Origin: Microlunatus speluncae
GTDB lineage: Bacteria > Actinomycetota > Actinomycetes > Propionibacteriales > Propionibacteriaceae
Assembly: GCF_009299835.1 (NCBI RefSeq)
Contig: NZ_VKCZ01000015.1
Coordinates: forward strand, 50,816 to 114,815
DNA: 64,000 bases
Direction of reading: 5' to 3'
Part shown: positions 25,149 to 34,098 of the stretch, one piece after another
Layout of the letters: each line of letters opens with the position of its first letter
Numbering within the stretch: position 1 is the stretch's first letter
Translations under genes and position numbers: made by a program
The notes under the pieces: generated by a model
What the model saw: the letters and a program-made list of their open reading frames with translations, nothing else
What the model was told of the DNA's origin: nothing
Database searches by the model: none

Positions 25149-26624
25149 TCAGGTGGTGATCGAGGCGACCGGCACCGGGGCCACCCGGGCGCCGTCGGTG
25201 AACGACTCCCAGGCGCGGGCCAGTCGTTGGATGCCGGCTCGCAACACCGGCGCCGGCAGCACGTACGGCAGCCGGGTGTGATCATCGATCCCACCGCCGT
25301 AGCCGAAGGCGGTGCCCGGGGCGATCACCACGCCGTAGCGCAGGGCGACATGGCCCAGGTTGGTGATCGACGAGGTCGGCGTCCGGACCCAGAGCGAGGG
25401 TCCGCCCCGCGGCAGCGACCAGGTCCAGTCCGGCAGGAACTCGCCGAGCAGCGCCGACAGGGTGTCGAGGCCGGCCCGCAACTGGTCCCGGCGGGCCGCC
25501 TGCGCCTCCTCGACCCGTTCCAGGAGGTGCACCGCGATCTGCTGGCTGATCAAGGAAGTGCCGAGGTCGGTGATGCCCTTCATCTGGGCCAGCCGGCCGA
25601 CCACCTCGGCATTGCCGCGGATCCAGCCGATCCGCAAGCCACCCCAGTAGAGCTTGCTCATCGAGCCGATGGTCAGCAGCCGCTCGCTGTCGGTCAACCC
25701 GGCCAGTGGCACCGGTTGGCTGCCCTCCAGCAGGGTCCCGGACAGGGCGGTGTCGTCGACCACGATCACCGGATGGCGTTCGGCCAGCCGGGCCAGCTTG
25801 TGCCGCCGGCCGTCGGCCAGCACGGTGCCGGTCGGGTTCTGCACCGTGGACTGGGCATAGACCAGGCGGGGCGGCCGCTGCGCGATCAGCTGCTCCAGCC
25901 GCTCCACCACCATGCCATGATCATCGGCCGGCACCGTCTGGATCCGGGCGTGGGCCAGCCGGAACGCCTCCAGCGCTCCGCGATAGGTCGGGGCCTCGGC
26001 CACCACCCCGTCGCCGGGTGCGAGGCAGCCGTGGGTGATCAACTCCAGCGCCTGCTGGGCGCCGCTGGTGATCAAGATCTGTTCGGCGGTGGTCGGCACG
26101 CCGACCCGGGCATACCACCGGGCCACCGACTCGCGCAGTGCCGGCAGCCCGCGTGGATGGTAGCCGTGATGCTCGGCGCCGAGGGCGAGATAGTCGGTCC
26201 GGGTCAGCCCGGCGGCGACCTCGCTGACCAGCGGCAGACAGGGCAGGGCGGCGGTGGAGAAGTCGACCGTGCCCAGCCGCGGACTGAGGAACGCGGAGCC
26301 GGAATGATCACCACTGAGCATCGGCGAGGACACGGTCTCCCGCTCACCGGAGCGCAGGTGCGGCGGGCAGACCCGGGTGCCGCTGCCCTGCCGCCGGATC
26401 AGCCGGCCGTCGGAGCACAGTGATCGATAGGCGGTGACCACGGTAGTCCGGCTGACCGTCATGGCGTCGGCCAGCGCCCGCTCCGACGGCAGCAGCGCCT
26501 CCGGCGGCAGTTCGCCGAGTTCGATCAGCTCCTGGATGCCCTCGCTCAGCTGCCGATGCAGCGGCCCGGATCGGCTGCCGGACTCGAGCAGCATCCGGGC
26601 GAGGTGTTCCGCGGTGAACTTCAT
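25149..26624 (-). CDS. MocR-type transcriptional regulator (GntR winged helix fused to aminotransferase domain)
   Basis: A 491-residue PdxR/MocR-like regulator. The N-terminal winged helix (about 10-80) has LLPSERALADAMTVSRTTVV and GRLIRRQGSGTRV. The C-terminal fold-type I aminotransferase domain has ITSGAQQALELITHGCL, QNPTGTVLADGRR, VVDDTALSG and the PLP lysine in TIGSMSKLYWGGLRIGW. Such proteins sense PLP or amino-compound adducts and often control a divergent gene, here the Gfo/Idh gene at 26730. ATG 26624 is the start giving the family N-terminus; no Shine-Dalgarno is visible, so it may be leaderless. Confidence 0.92.
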   Translation of the reverse strand: MKFTAEHLARMLLESGSRSGPLHRQLSEGIQELIELGELPPEALLPSERALADAMTVSRTTVVTAYRSLCSDGRLIRRQGSGTRVCPPHLRSGERETVSSPMLSGDHSGSAFLSPRLGTVDFSTAALPCLPLVSEVAAGLTRTDYLALGAEHHGYHPRGLPALRESVARWYARVGVPTTAEQILITSGAQQALELITHGCLAPGDGVVAEAPTYRGALEAFRLAHARIQTVPADDHGMVVERLEQLIAQRPPRLVYAQSTVQNPTGTVLADGRRHKLARLAERHPVIVVDDTALSGTLLEGSQPVPLAGLTDSERLLTIGSMSKLYWGGLRIGWIRGNAEVVGRLAQMKGITDLGTSLISQQIAVHLLERVEEAQAARRDQLRAGLDTLSALLGEFLPDWTWSLPRGGPSLWVRTPTSSITNLGHVALRYGVVIAPGTAFGYGGGIDDHTRLPYVLPAPVLRAGIQRLARAWESFTDGARVAPVPVASITT

Positions 26625-26729
26625 AGAGGGATAGCAAAGTCCAATTCTGATCAGTTGGCTATAGGAAGCCGTACCCAATCCTGCCAATCTGGAAAGAAGG
26701 CTGGACCACTCGCGATCGGACCCGACGGC

Positions 26730-27728
26730 ATGAATGATCATGAGGCTGCACCGCTGCGACTCGGCATCGTCGGGGCCGGGGCACTGGCGTCGCGGCGGAT
26801 CTATCCGTGGCTGTCGAGACTGCCGGTCGAGCTCACCGCGGTCTGCGAGCTGGATCCCGGCCGCGGCGCCGCCGCGGCGCAGCAGTTCGGGGCCAAATCG
26901 GTCTACACCGATCACACCGCTATGTTCGCCGAGGCCGGGCTGGACGCGGTGATCGTCTGCGTCGATCCGGAGGCGCACGCCCGGCTGGCGACCGAGGCGA
27001 TGCGGGCCGGGCTGCCGGTCTACACCGAGAAGCCGCCGGCGGTGACGGCCGAGGCGGCCGAGGAGGTCGCCCGGGTCAGCCGGGAGACCGGGGTGAGCTG
27101 CATGACCGGCTTCAAGAAGCGGTTCGCTCCCGCGTACGCGAAACTCCGCCAGGCCATCGCCGACGGCACGATGGGCGAGCCGAGCCTGCTCAGCATCGAT
27201 TACGCCAGCGGCGCCTACGCCAATGATCAAGATCGGCCGCGGAGCCAGTTCCTGCTCGACTTCGCCGTGCACATCATCGATCTCAGCCGGTTCCTGTTCG
27301 GCGAGGTGGCCGGCGTTTACGCCCGCAGCCCCGAGCCGTCCACCTACGCGGTCAACCTCGGCTACCGCTCCGGCGCGGTCGGCACCCTGGCCCTGTCCGC
27401 GCACCGGGACTGGGGCGTCTCCACCGAGAAGGTCGAGATCACCGGCGGCCCGGGGCAGTTCGCCTCGGTGCAGAATTCGATCACCATGGTCCGCCACTCC
27501 GGCCGGGAGATCGCCGACTGGCACGACCCGAGCTTCTCCACCGCCGGCGGCGATTCCATGATCGAGACCGGCTTCGCCGGCGAGCTGACCGAGTTCGTCA
27601 CCGCGGTCCGGGAGCAACGCGAACCGGAGTCGAGCATCCACAGCTCCAGCCGCACCATGCGGCTCTACCAGTCGATCGCCGAATCGGCCGCGTCCGGCTC
27701 GGTGATCACGATCGAGGAGCCGGCGTGA
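26730..27728 (+). CDS. Gfo/Idh/MocA family oxidoreductase
   Basis: A 332-residue NAD(P)-dependent oxidoreductase. The N-terminal Rossmann motif is LGIVGAGALASRRIYPWL, the conserved lysine is in VYTEKPPAVTAEAAEEV, and the C-terminal domain contains LLDFAVHIIDLSRFLFGEV with the usual His. ATG 26730 gives the normal N-terminus; the ribosome site is weak. It is divergent from the MocR gene and overlaps the next GTG by four bases, so the two enzymes are translationally coupled, probably in sugar or cyclitol catabolism. Confidence 0.9.
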   Translation: MNDHEAAPLRLGIVGAGALASRRIYPWLSRLPVELTAVCELDPGRGAAAAQQFGAKSVYTDHTAMFAEAGLDAVIVCVDPEAHARLATEAMRAGLPVYTEKPPAVTAEAAEEVARVSRETGVSCMTGFKKRFAPAYAKLRQAIADGTMGEPSLLSIDYASGAYANDQDRPRSQFLLDFAVHIIDLSRFLFGEVAGVYARSPEPSTYAVNLGYRSGAVGTLALSAHRDWGVSTEKVEITGGPGQFASVQNSITMVRHSGREIADWHDPSFSTAGGDSMIETGFAGELTEFVTAVREQREPESSIHSSSRTMRLYQSIAESAASGSVITIEEPA

Positions 27729-28525
27729 AGATCGCGTTCTCCACCATCAGCTGCCCCGGCTACGACGCCGAGCAGATCGCGCGCGCGGTCGGCGACTACG
27801 GCTACGACGGCGTCGAGTTGTACGCCCTCGAAGGCGAACGACTCACCCCCGACCTGCTCCGCGACCGATTTCCCGAGCTGCGCAAGGCCCTGGCCGGCAC
27901 CGAGATCGCCTCGATCAACAGCTGGGCGGCGCTGACCTCGTCGCTGACCCCGGGCGGCGCCGACCCGGAGGCCCAGGTGATCGCGGCGATGGAGCTGGCC
28001 GCCGACCTGGGCTGCCCGATGATCAAATCCTTCGGCGGCGCGTTCCCCGATGATCATCCGGCCGAGGCGGTGATCGATCACGTCGCGGCCGCCGCCAACC
28101 GGCTGGCTGATCATGGTCGGCGGACCGGGGTCCGGCTGGTGATCGAGACCCACGACGGCTTCTGTCTGGGCCGGACGCTGGCCGCCGTGCTGGACCAGGT
28201 GCCCGACGACGGCTGGGTGAACGCGCTCTGGGACGTGCACCATCCGTACCGGATGGGCGAAGCGGTCGCCGACACCGACGCCCTGGTCGGCGACCGGGTC
28301 CGGCACGTGCACGTCAAGGACGCGGTCCGCGCCGGCGACGGCTGGAGCTTCGTCCGACTCGGCGAGGGTGAGCTCCCGGTCGAGTCGATGATCAAGCTCC
28401 TGGCCGCCCGCGGCTACGACGGCTACGTGTCGGTGGACTGGGAGAAGATGTGGCATCCGGAGATCGAGGATCCCGAGACGGTGCTGCCGCAGTATGCCGA
28501 GGTGCTGCGCACCTATCTGGGCTGA
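27725..28525 (+). CDS. Sugar phosphate isomerase/epimerase (TIM barrel)
   Basis: A 266-residue xylose-isomerase-like protein. Metal-site motifs include YDGVELYALEGERL, LVIETHDGFCLG, NALWDVHHPYRMGE, VRHVHVKDAV and VSVDWEKMWHPE at the C-terminus. GTG 27725 overlaps the previous stop as GTGA. Pairing with a Gfo/Idh oxidoreductase is common in inositol and rare-sugar pathways, where one oxidises and the other isomerises or epimerises the same carbon skeleton. The exact substrate is not evident. Confidence 0.9.
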   Translation: MKIAFSTISCPGYDAEQIARAVGDYGYDGVELYALEGERLTPDLLRDRFPELRKALAGTEIASINSWAALTSSLTPGGADPEAQVIAAMELAADLGCPMIKSFGGAFPDDHPAEAVIDHVAAAANRLADHGRRTGVRLVIETHDGFCLGRTLAAVLDQVPDDGWVNALWDVHHPYRMGEAVADTDALVGDRVRHVHVKDAVRAGDGWSFVRLGEGELPVESMIKLLAARGYDGYVSVDWEKMWHPEIEDPETVLPQYAEVLRTYLG

Positions 28526-28586
28526 AAGGGCTCGCCGCCGAGGGCACCACGCCGTACTCTCGTTCCGCCGGGATCGGAGCGTGGGG

Positions 28587-31529
28587 ATGGCTGGCACGGA
28601 GACGGGACGAGCAGCGGCGGAGCTGATCGGGCGGGAGCCCGAGCTCGCGACGGCCGGACGACTGCTGGCGGACGCGGCGCAGGGCCGCGGCCGGGTGCTG
28701 CTGCTGGGCGGGACGGCCGGCATCGGCAAGACCCGGCTGGCCGGCGAGATCGCCTTGTTGGCCGAGCGCCGCGGCTTCCTCACCCTGTCCGGTAGCGGGC
28801 GGATCCTCGGCCAGGGGCTGGCCTACGCACCGTTGCTGGAGGCGCTCGGTCCCTCGCTGAGCGGACTGGATCCGGCCCGGCGGGCCCGGCTGACGCAGGG
28901 GTTGCCGGACCTCGGCCGGCTGTTCACCGAGCTGCCGCTGTCGCCCGCCCCGGCCCTGGGCGACGGCGCGCTGGAGCGCACCCGGCTGTTCGAGGCCGTC
29001 ACCCAACTGATCGGCCGGCTGGCTCGCCGCGACCCGGTGCTGCTCGCCGTCGATGACCTGCACTGGGCCGACACCGCGACCCTGGAGCTGCTGCACTACC
29101 TCGCGCGCGGGGTCGGCGACCGCCGGTTGTTGCTGATCGGCAGCTATCGCACCGACGAGCCGGACGATCCGCCCGCGCTCAGGCTGCTGCTGCAGGACCT
29201 GCGCCGCGACCCGATCACCGAGGAACTGCGGCTGGCCGGCCTGACCGACGACGCGGTCCGGGCGCTGGCCGGTTCGGTGCTGGACGGATCGGCTCCGGCG
29301 CCCCTGGTGGAGACGCTGGTGCAGCGGTCGGCCGGCAGCCCGCTGCTGGTCACCGCGCTGATCCGGGAGTTGATCGGCTGCGGCTCGCTGATCCGCGGCA
29401 ACGGGGTCTGGCGACTCGGCCCCGGCGCGCTGGAGCTGGTCCCGGCCGTCGTCCGCGACCTGGTCCTCGGCCGGCTCCGCCACTTGGCCGCAGCCGACCG
29501 TGCGCTGCTGGAACTGATCGCGCTGGCCGGCGACGCGGCGCAGCCGGAGATCCTGGCCGACGTGCTCGGCCTGGCCCCGGGGTCGTTGACCGCGCGGCTG
29601 CGGCCGATGATCACCAGCGGCCTGCTGGCCGAGGCCGTGCCCGGCCCCGACGTGGTGTTGCGGACCGGCCATCCGGCCTACGCCGAGGTCGCGTACGGGG
29701 AGCTGGCGGAGACCGAGCGCCGCCGGTTGCACGCCGCGATCGCCACCTCGATCGAGCGGCACCGGCCGGACGCCACCGAGCTGCTGGCCCCGCACTACCG
29801 CGGGGCGGCCGGCCAGGTCGAGGCCGGCCGGGCGCTGGAGGTGCTGCTGCAGGCGGGGCGCCGGGCCCTCGCGGTGCAGGCCGGGGCGGAGGCGGCCCGC
29901 TATCTCGAGGCGGCCCGGTCGCACGCCGCCACGCTGGGCGACGACCGGCGGACCGCGATGATCTTGGACCTGCTCGGTGAGGCCGAACTGATCTCCGGCC
30001 GGGCCGACGCGGCCCTGGCCACCTGGGAGGTGGCGCGGCAGACCCACCGGCGGCTGGGTGATGCGGGCGGGGTGGCCCGGGTCTGCGCCCGGCTGGCGTA
30101 CGCGCAATGGGATCAGGGGCTGCCGGCCGCGGCGCTGGCGGTGCTGTCGGACGGCCTGGCCGCGGACCCGCCGGACGCCGAGCTGATCCGGCTCCGCGAG
30201 GTCCGGGCCCGGATCCTCGCCCGAATGGGCGAACTGGACGCGGTCGAGGCCGAGGCGGACGAGCTGTTCGTGCTGGGCCGGCGCACCGAGCAGCCGATCG
30301 TGGTCGCCTTCGCCAAGCTCTGCCGGGCCTACCGGCAACAGGAGGAAGGCGACTACGAACAGGTCCGGCAGACCTGCCGGGAGGCGATCGCGACCGGCGA
30401 ACCGACCGGTGATCTGCTGGTCACCGAACACGCCTACCGACAGTTGATCGCGCTGGAGCTGACCCTCGGCCGGCATGATCAGGCCCGGGCCCTCGGCCGG
30501 CGCTCGCTCCGGCTGGCCCGGGCCAACGGCCTGCCGACCCACGGCTCGATGGCGGTCTGCCTGTCCGGCCTGTCCGACTTCCTGGCCGGCCGGTGGGACG
30601 GCGCCGCGCGGGTCGGCACCGAGCTGGTGTCACTCGGGCACTGGGTGGACAGCCCCCGGGCCGTGGCGCTGGGCCTCGCCGTCAGCGGGCTCGTGCTGGC
30701 CCACCGCGGCGCCCTGACCGAGGCGGCCGGCTGCCTGGCCGAAGCGCGCACCCGGTTCGGTGATCATCAGCAGTCGGACCGGCACGTCTTCAGCGTCGTC
30801 GAGACCATCGAAGCCCTGCTCCTGCTCGAGCGCGGCGATCCGGTTGCGGCGCTCGCCGCGGTCGCGAACCACGGGTCGGAGTTGATCACGCTGCGGCCGT
30901 ACCAGCTCGCCGCGCTCGGCGAGATCCAGCTGGCCGCCGGCCGACCGGACGCGGCGCTCGGCACCGCGGCAGTGATCGCCGGGCTGGATCCCTCGGCGCC
31001 CTATCCGGCCGCACTGGCCGCCCGGCTGACCGGTCTGGTCGCGCTCGCCGGCGGCGACCACGCCGCCGCCCGCCGCGAACTGTTCCGGGCCGCGGAGCTG
31101 TTCGCCGAGTTGCAACTGCCGTTCGACCTCGCCCGCAGCCGGCTTGGCTGGGCCGACGCGGCGACCGACCAACCCGAAGCGGCGGTCGCCGCGGCGCAGG
31201 AGGCGGTGTTGATCTTCGGCCGGCTGGGCGCCCGGCGCTTCGGCGACCGGGCCCGCCGCCGGCTGCGCGAACTCGGCGTCGCGCCGGCCCCGCCGCGGCC
31301 ACCGCGGCAGCCGGCCGGTGGGCTCAGCCCGCGCGAGGCCGAGGTGGTGCAGCTCGTCGCCGAGGGGCTGAGCAACGCCGAGATCGCTCGCCGACTGGTG
31401 ATCAGTCCGCGCACGGTGACCACCCATCTGCAACATGTGTACGCGCGGCTGGGCGTCGGCTCGCGGGTCGCCCTGACCCGGTACGTCCTCGACCACGCCC
31501 GGCCCGACCGGCCGGGCGGCGCTCCGTAG
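28587..31529 (+). CDS. Large ATP-binding LuxR-family transcriptional regulator (LAL type)
   Basis: A 980-residue MalT/LAL-like activator. The N-terminal AAA/NACHT-like ATPase has ELIGREPELATAGRLL, Walker A GGTAGIGKTRLA (about 41-52) and Walker B VLLAVDDLHWADTATLELLH. A long helical, TPR-like middle follows, then a C-terminal LuxR helix-turn-helix (LSPREAEVVQLVAEGLSNAE and PRTVTTHLQHVYARLGV). LAL proteins often activate neighbouring operons, here probably the phosphotransferase-like gene 94 bases downstream. ATG 28587 follows GGAGCGTGGGG. The ligand is unknown. Confidence 0.93.
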   Translation: MAGTETGRAAAELIGREPELATAGRLLADAAQGRGRVLLLGGTAGIGKTRLAGEIALLAERRGFLTLSGSGRILGQGLAYAPLLEALGPSLSGLDPARRARLTQGLPDLGRLFTELPLSPAPALGDGALERTRLFEAVTQLIGRLARRDPVLLAVDDLHWADTATLELLHYLARGVGDRRLLLIGSYRTDEPDDPPALRLLLQDLRRDPITEELRLAGLTDDAVRALAGSVLDGSAPAPLVETLVQRSAGSPLLVTALIRELIGCGSLIRGNGVWRLGPGALELVPAVVRDLVLGRLRHLAAADRALLELIALAGDAAQPEILADVLGLAPGSLTARLRPMITSGLLAEAVPGPDVVLRTGHPAYAEVAYGELAETERRRLHAAIATSIERHRPDATELLAPHYRGAAGQVEAGRALEVLLQAGRRALAVQAGAEAARYLEAARSHAATLGDDRRTAMILDLLGEAELISGRADAALATWEVARQTHRRLGDAGGVARVCARLAYAQWDQGLPAAALAVLSDGLAADPPDAELIRLREVRARILARMGELDAVEAEADELFVLGRRTEQPIVVAFAKLCRAYRQQEEGDYEQVRQTCREAIATGEPTGDLLVTEHAYRQLIALELTLGRHDQARALGRRSLRLARANGLPTHGSMAVCLSGLSDFLAGRWDGAARVGTELVSLGHWVDSPRAVALGLAVSGLVLAHRGALTEAAGCLAEARTRFGDHQQSDRHVFSVVETIEALLLLERGDPVAALAAVANHGSELITLRPYQLAALGEIQLAAGRPDAALGTAAVIAGLDPSAPYPAALAARLTGLVALAGGDHAAARRELFRAAELFAELQLPFDLARSRLGWADAATDQPEAAVAAAQEAVLIFGRLGARRFGDRARRRLRELGVAPAPPRPPRQPAGGLSPREAEVVQLVAEGLSNAEIARRLVISPRTVTTHLQHVYARLGVGSRVALTRYVLDHARPDRPGGAP

Positions 31530-31623
31530 CCTCCGAAATCCGCCGCGGATACGTAGCTCGACGGATGGTCCGGACCGGCGCGGCCGCCGATGATCAAGGG
31601 AGCTCACCTCGAAGGAACGCATC

Positions 31624-34098
31624 ATGCCGCTGCAACACCGCCACGACCTGCCGTCGCTTGATCTGCCAGCACTGGATCGGGCGGACCCGCTCGACCCCGA
31701 CTCGGCCGGCCGCAAGGCCGCGACCCTGGCCCGGCTCCGCGGTGCCGGCTTCCCGGTGCCGGACGGCTTCGTCATCCCCGCGACCGCCGCGCCGCTGGAC
31801 GCGGAGCTGACCCGGGCCGTGCTCGCCGCGGCCGCGCGGCTCGGCGGCGGTCCGTTCGCGGTCCGGTCCTCGGGCGTCGACGAGGACGGCGATCAGGCCT
31901 CCCACGCCGGCCAGTACCGCACCGTGCTCGGCGTCGCCGGCGACGGACCGCTGCTGGCGGCGATCGAGGAGTGCCGGTCGTCCGCCGGCTCCGACCAGGT
32001 GCGGGCCTATCGAGCCGCCCGGGGCCTGCCGCCCGACGCCGCGCTGGCCGTCCTGGTGCAGCGGATGGTCGCGGCGGACGTCGCCGGCGTCGCGTTCAGC
32101 GCGGACCCGGTCAGCGGCGACCGGTCCCGGACCCTGGTCAACGCCGTCCGCGGCCTGGGCGATCGGCTCGTCGACGGCTCCGCCACTCCGGACGAATGGT
32201 CGGTGAGGGGTGGGGTGGCGGAGCGCCGGCCCGGCGGCGAGGAGGCGATCGACGCCGGGCTGGCCCGCGAGGTCGCCGCCCTGGCCGAGCGGGTCGTCGC
32301 CGCCGAGGGCGTACCGCAGGACATCGAATGGGCGGTCGCCGCCGGTGAGCTGTTCCTGCTCCAGGCCCGGCCGATCACCGGGCTGCCCGATCCGGCGCCC
32401 GAGCCGGTGCCGATCGCGATCGACCCGCCGCCGGGCTACTGGACCCGCGAGGAGAGCCACGCGCCGCAGCCGTGGACCCCGTTCACCCGGCAGCTGATGT
32501 CGATCCGCAACGAGGCCACCCGGCGGATGATGGCCGAGTTCGGCTTCCTGCTGGACGGCATCGGCTACGCCGACCTCGGCGGCTGGGAATACATCCGGCT
32601 GGTGCCGCTGGGCGGTGTGGACCGCCCCGCCCCGCCGGCCTGGCTGATGCCGCTGCTGCTGCGGTTGGTGCCGGCGATGCGGACCAGGATCCGCACCTGC
32701 CTGGCGGCCGTGCGGGACGACACCGCCGGTGCCCTGATCCAGCGCTGGTACGACAGCTGGCGGCCGGAATTCGTCGACCGGGTCGCCCGGCTGCGCGAGG
32801 CCGACCTGACCGCCTGCACCGACGAGCAGCTGGACCGGCACCTGGCCCGGACGCTCGCCTGTTACGACGACGGCGACCTGGTCCACTTCCGGCTGCATGC
32901 CGCGATCGTGCTGCAGCTGGGCGACCTGCACTTCACCTGCGAGGAGCTGTTCGGCTGGGACACGGTCGGGTCGTTGGCGCTGGTGTCCGGCCTGTCCACC
33001 CGGTCGACCGAACCCGGCCGGCGGCTGGCCGAACTGGCCGAGCTGGCCCGGAGCCGGCCGGAGGTCCGCCGGCTGCTGGAGCGGGCCGACCCGCCGGCCG
33101 AGCTGCCGGCCGGGCTCGATGCCGACTTCGCCCGGGAGTTCACCCGGTATCAGCACGACATCGGCTGCCGCGGGCTGCGTTACGAGGTGGCCGAGCCGAC
33201 CCTGGCCGAGGTGCCGCGGCTGACCTTCGGCCTGATCCGGGACCAGCTCGCCACCGGCTACGATCCGGCGGCCGAGGACGCGGCGACGGCCGCCCGCCGG
33301 GATGCGGCGATCGCCGCGGCGCGACAGTTGCTCGCCGGCCGGTCGGACGCGGATCGGCAGCGCTTCGAGCGGGCTCTCGGCCGCGCGGAGCTTGCGTACC
33401 CGGTCCGGGAGGACAACGAGTTCTTCACCGTCAGCGCGCCGACCGGGCTGGTCCGGCTGGCCGCGCTGGAGGTGGGTCGGCGGCTGGTCGCCCGCGGCCT
33501 GCTGGCCGGGGCGGACGACGCCTTCTTCCTGGAGCCGGCCGAACTGCGTGACACCCTCCGCTCCGGGGCCGCACGGCAGGAGTTGATCACCCGGCGGCGG
33601 GGCGAACGGGCCTGGGCCCTGGCCCATCCCGGGCCGGTCGCGTACGGCCCGAAGCCCGGTTCGCCGCCGGCGCTGGACGCGTTGCCGGCCGAGGCGCGGC
33701 AGGCGATGCGCTCACTGCTGTGGGGCGTGGAACACGTCATCGGCCCGGAACCGGTGGTCGCGGACGGGCCGGCGGGAGCGGTGTTGCGCGGCCTGCCCGC
33801 CTCGGCCGGCCGCTACACCGGACCGGTCAAGATCATCCGCAGCGAGGCCGAGTTCGACCGGATCCGCGCCGGCGACGTGCTGGTCTGCCCGACCACCTCG
33901 CCGGTCTGGTCGGTGCTCTTCCCGAGCATCGGCGCCTTGATCACCGAGACCGGCGGCGTGCTCTCCCATCCGGCGATCATCGCCCGGGAACATCAGGTGC
34001 CCGCCGTCGTCGCCGCGGGCCGGGCCACCGAACTGCTGCGCGACGGCGAGCCGGTCACGGTGGACGGGACGACCGGGACCGTGGTGAGCGGACCATGA
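31624..34098 (+). CDS. PEP-utilising-enzyme-like phosphotransferase, rifampin phosphotransferase (Rph)-like
   Basis: An 824-residue protein with the Rph/PEP synthase layout: an N-terminal PEP/pyruvate-binding ATP-grasp (GRKAATLARLRGAGFPVPDG, FAVRSSGVDEDGDQASHAGQ, VAGVAFSADPVSGD, QDIEWAVAAGELFLLQARPI), a large central domain (about 280-720) without recognised motifs, and a C-terminal swivelling His domain with CPTTSPVWSVLFPSIGALIT and the phospho-acceptor His782 in GGVLSHPAIIARE. Such enzymes move a beta-phosphate of ATP through the His to a substrate such as a rifamycin. The central substrate domain decides specificity and is not recognisable to me. AAGGA precedes ATG 31624. It overlaps the methyltransferase start as ATGA. 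Confidence 0.82.
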   Translation: MPLQHRHDLPSLDLPALDRADPLDPDSAGRKAATLARLRGAGFPVPDGFVIPATAAPLDAELTRAVLAAAARLGGGPFAVRSSGVDEDGDQASHAGQYRTVLGVAGDGPLLAAIEECRSSAGSDQVRAYRAARGLPPDAALAVLVQRMVAADVAGVAFSADPVSGDRSRTLVNAVRGLGDRLVDGSATPDEWSVRGGVAERRPGGEEAIDAGLAREVAALAERVVAAEGVPQDIEWAVAAGELFLLQARPITGLPDPAPEPVPIAIDPPPGYWTREESHAPQPWTPFTRQLMSIRNEATRRMMAEFGFLLDGIGYADLGGWEYIRLVPLGGVDRPAPPAWLMPLLLRLVPAMRTRIRTCLAAVRDDTAGALIQRWYDSWRPEFVDRVARLREADLTACTDEQLDRHLARTLACYDDGDLVHFRLHAAIVLQLGDLHFTCEELFGWDTVGSLALVSGLSTRSTEPGRRLAELAELARSRPEVRRLLERADPPAELPAGLDADFAREFTRYQHDIGCRGLRYEVAEPTLAEVPRLTFGLIRDQLATGYDPAAEDAATAARRDAAIAAARQLLAGRSDADRQRFERALGRAELAYPVREDNEFFTVSAPTGLVRLAALEVGRRLVARGLLAGADDAFFLEPAELRDTLRSGAARQELITRRRGERAWALAHPGPVAYGPKPGSPPALDALPAEARQAMRSLLWGVEHVIGPEPVVADGPAGAVLRGLPASAGRYTGPVKIIRSEAEFDRIRAGDVLVCPTTSPVWSVLFPSIGALITETGGVLSHPAIIAREHQVPAVVAAGRATELLRDGEPVTVDGTTGTVVSGP

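Noticed and set aside
26625..27641. A ~340-residue N-terminal extension of the MocR frame
   Set aside because: It is antisense to the Gfo/Idh gene, and the family N-terminus begins at MKFTAEHLARMLLESG (26624).
28392..30542. A 716-codon antisense frame over the LAL regulator
   Set aside because: Shadow of GC-rich third positions; Gln/Arg/Gly-rich and without recognisable domains.
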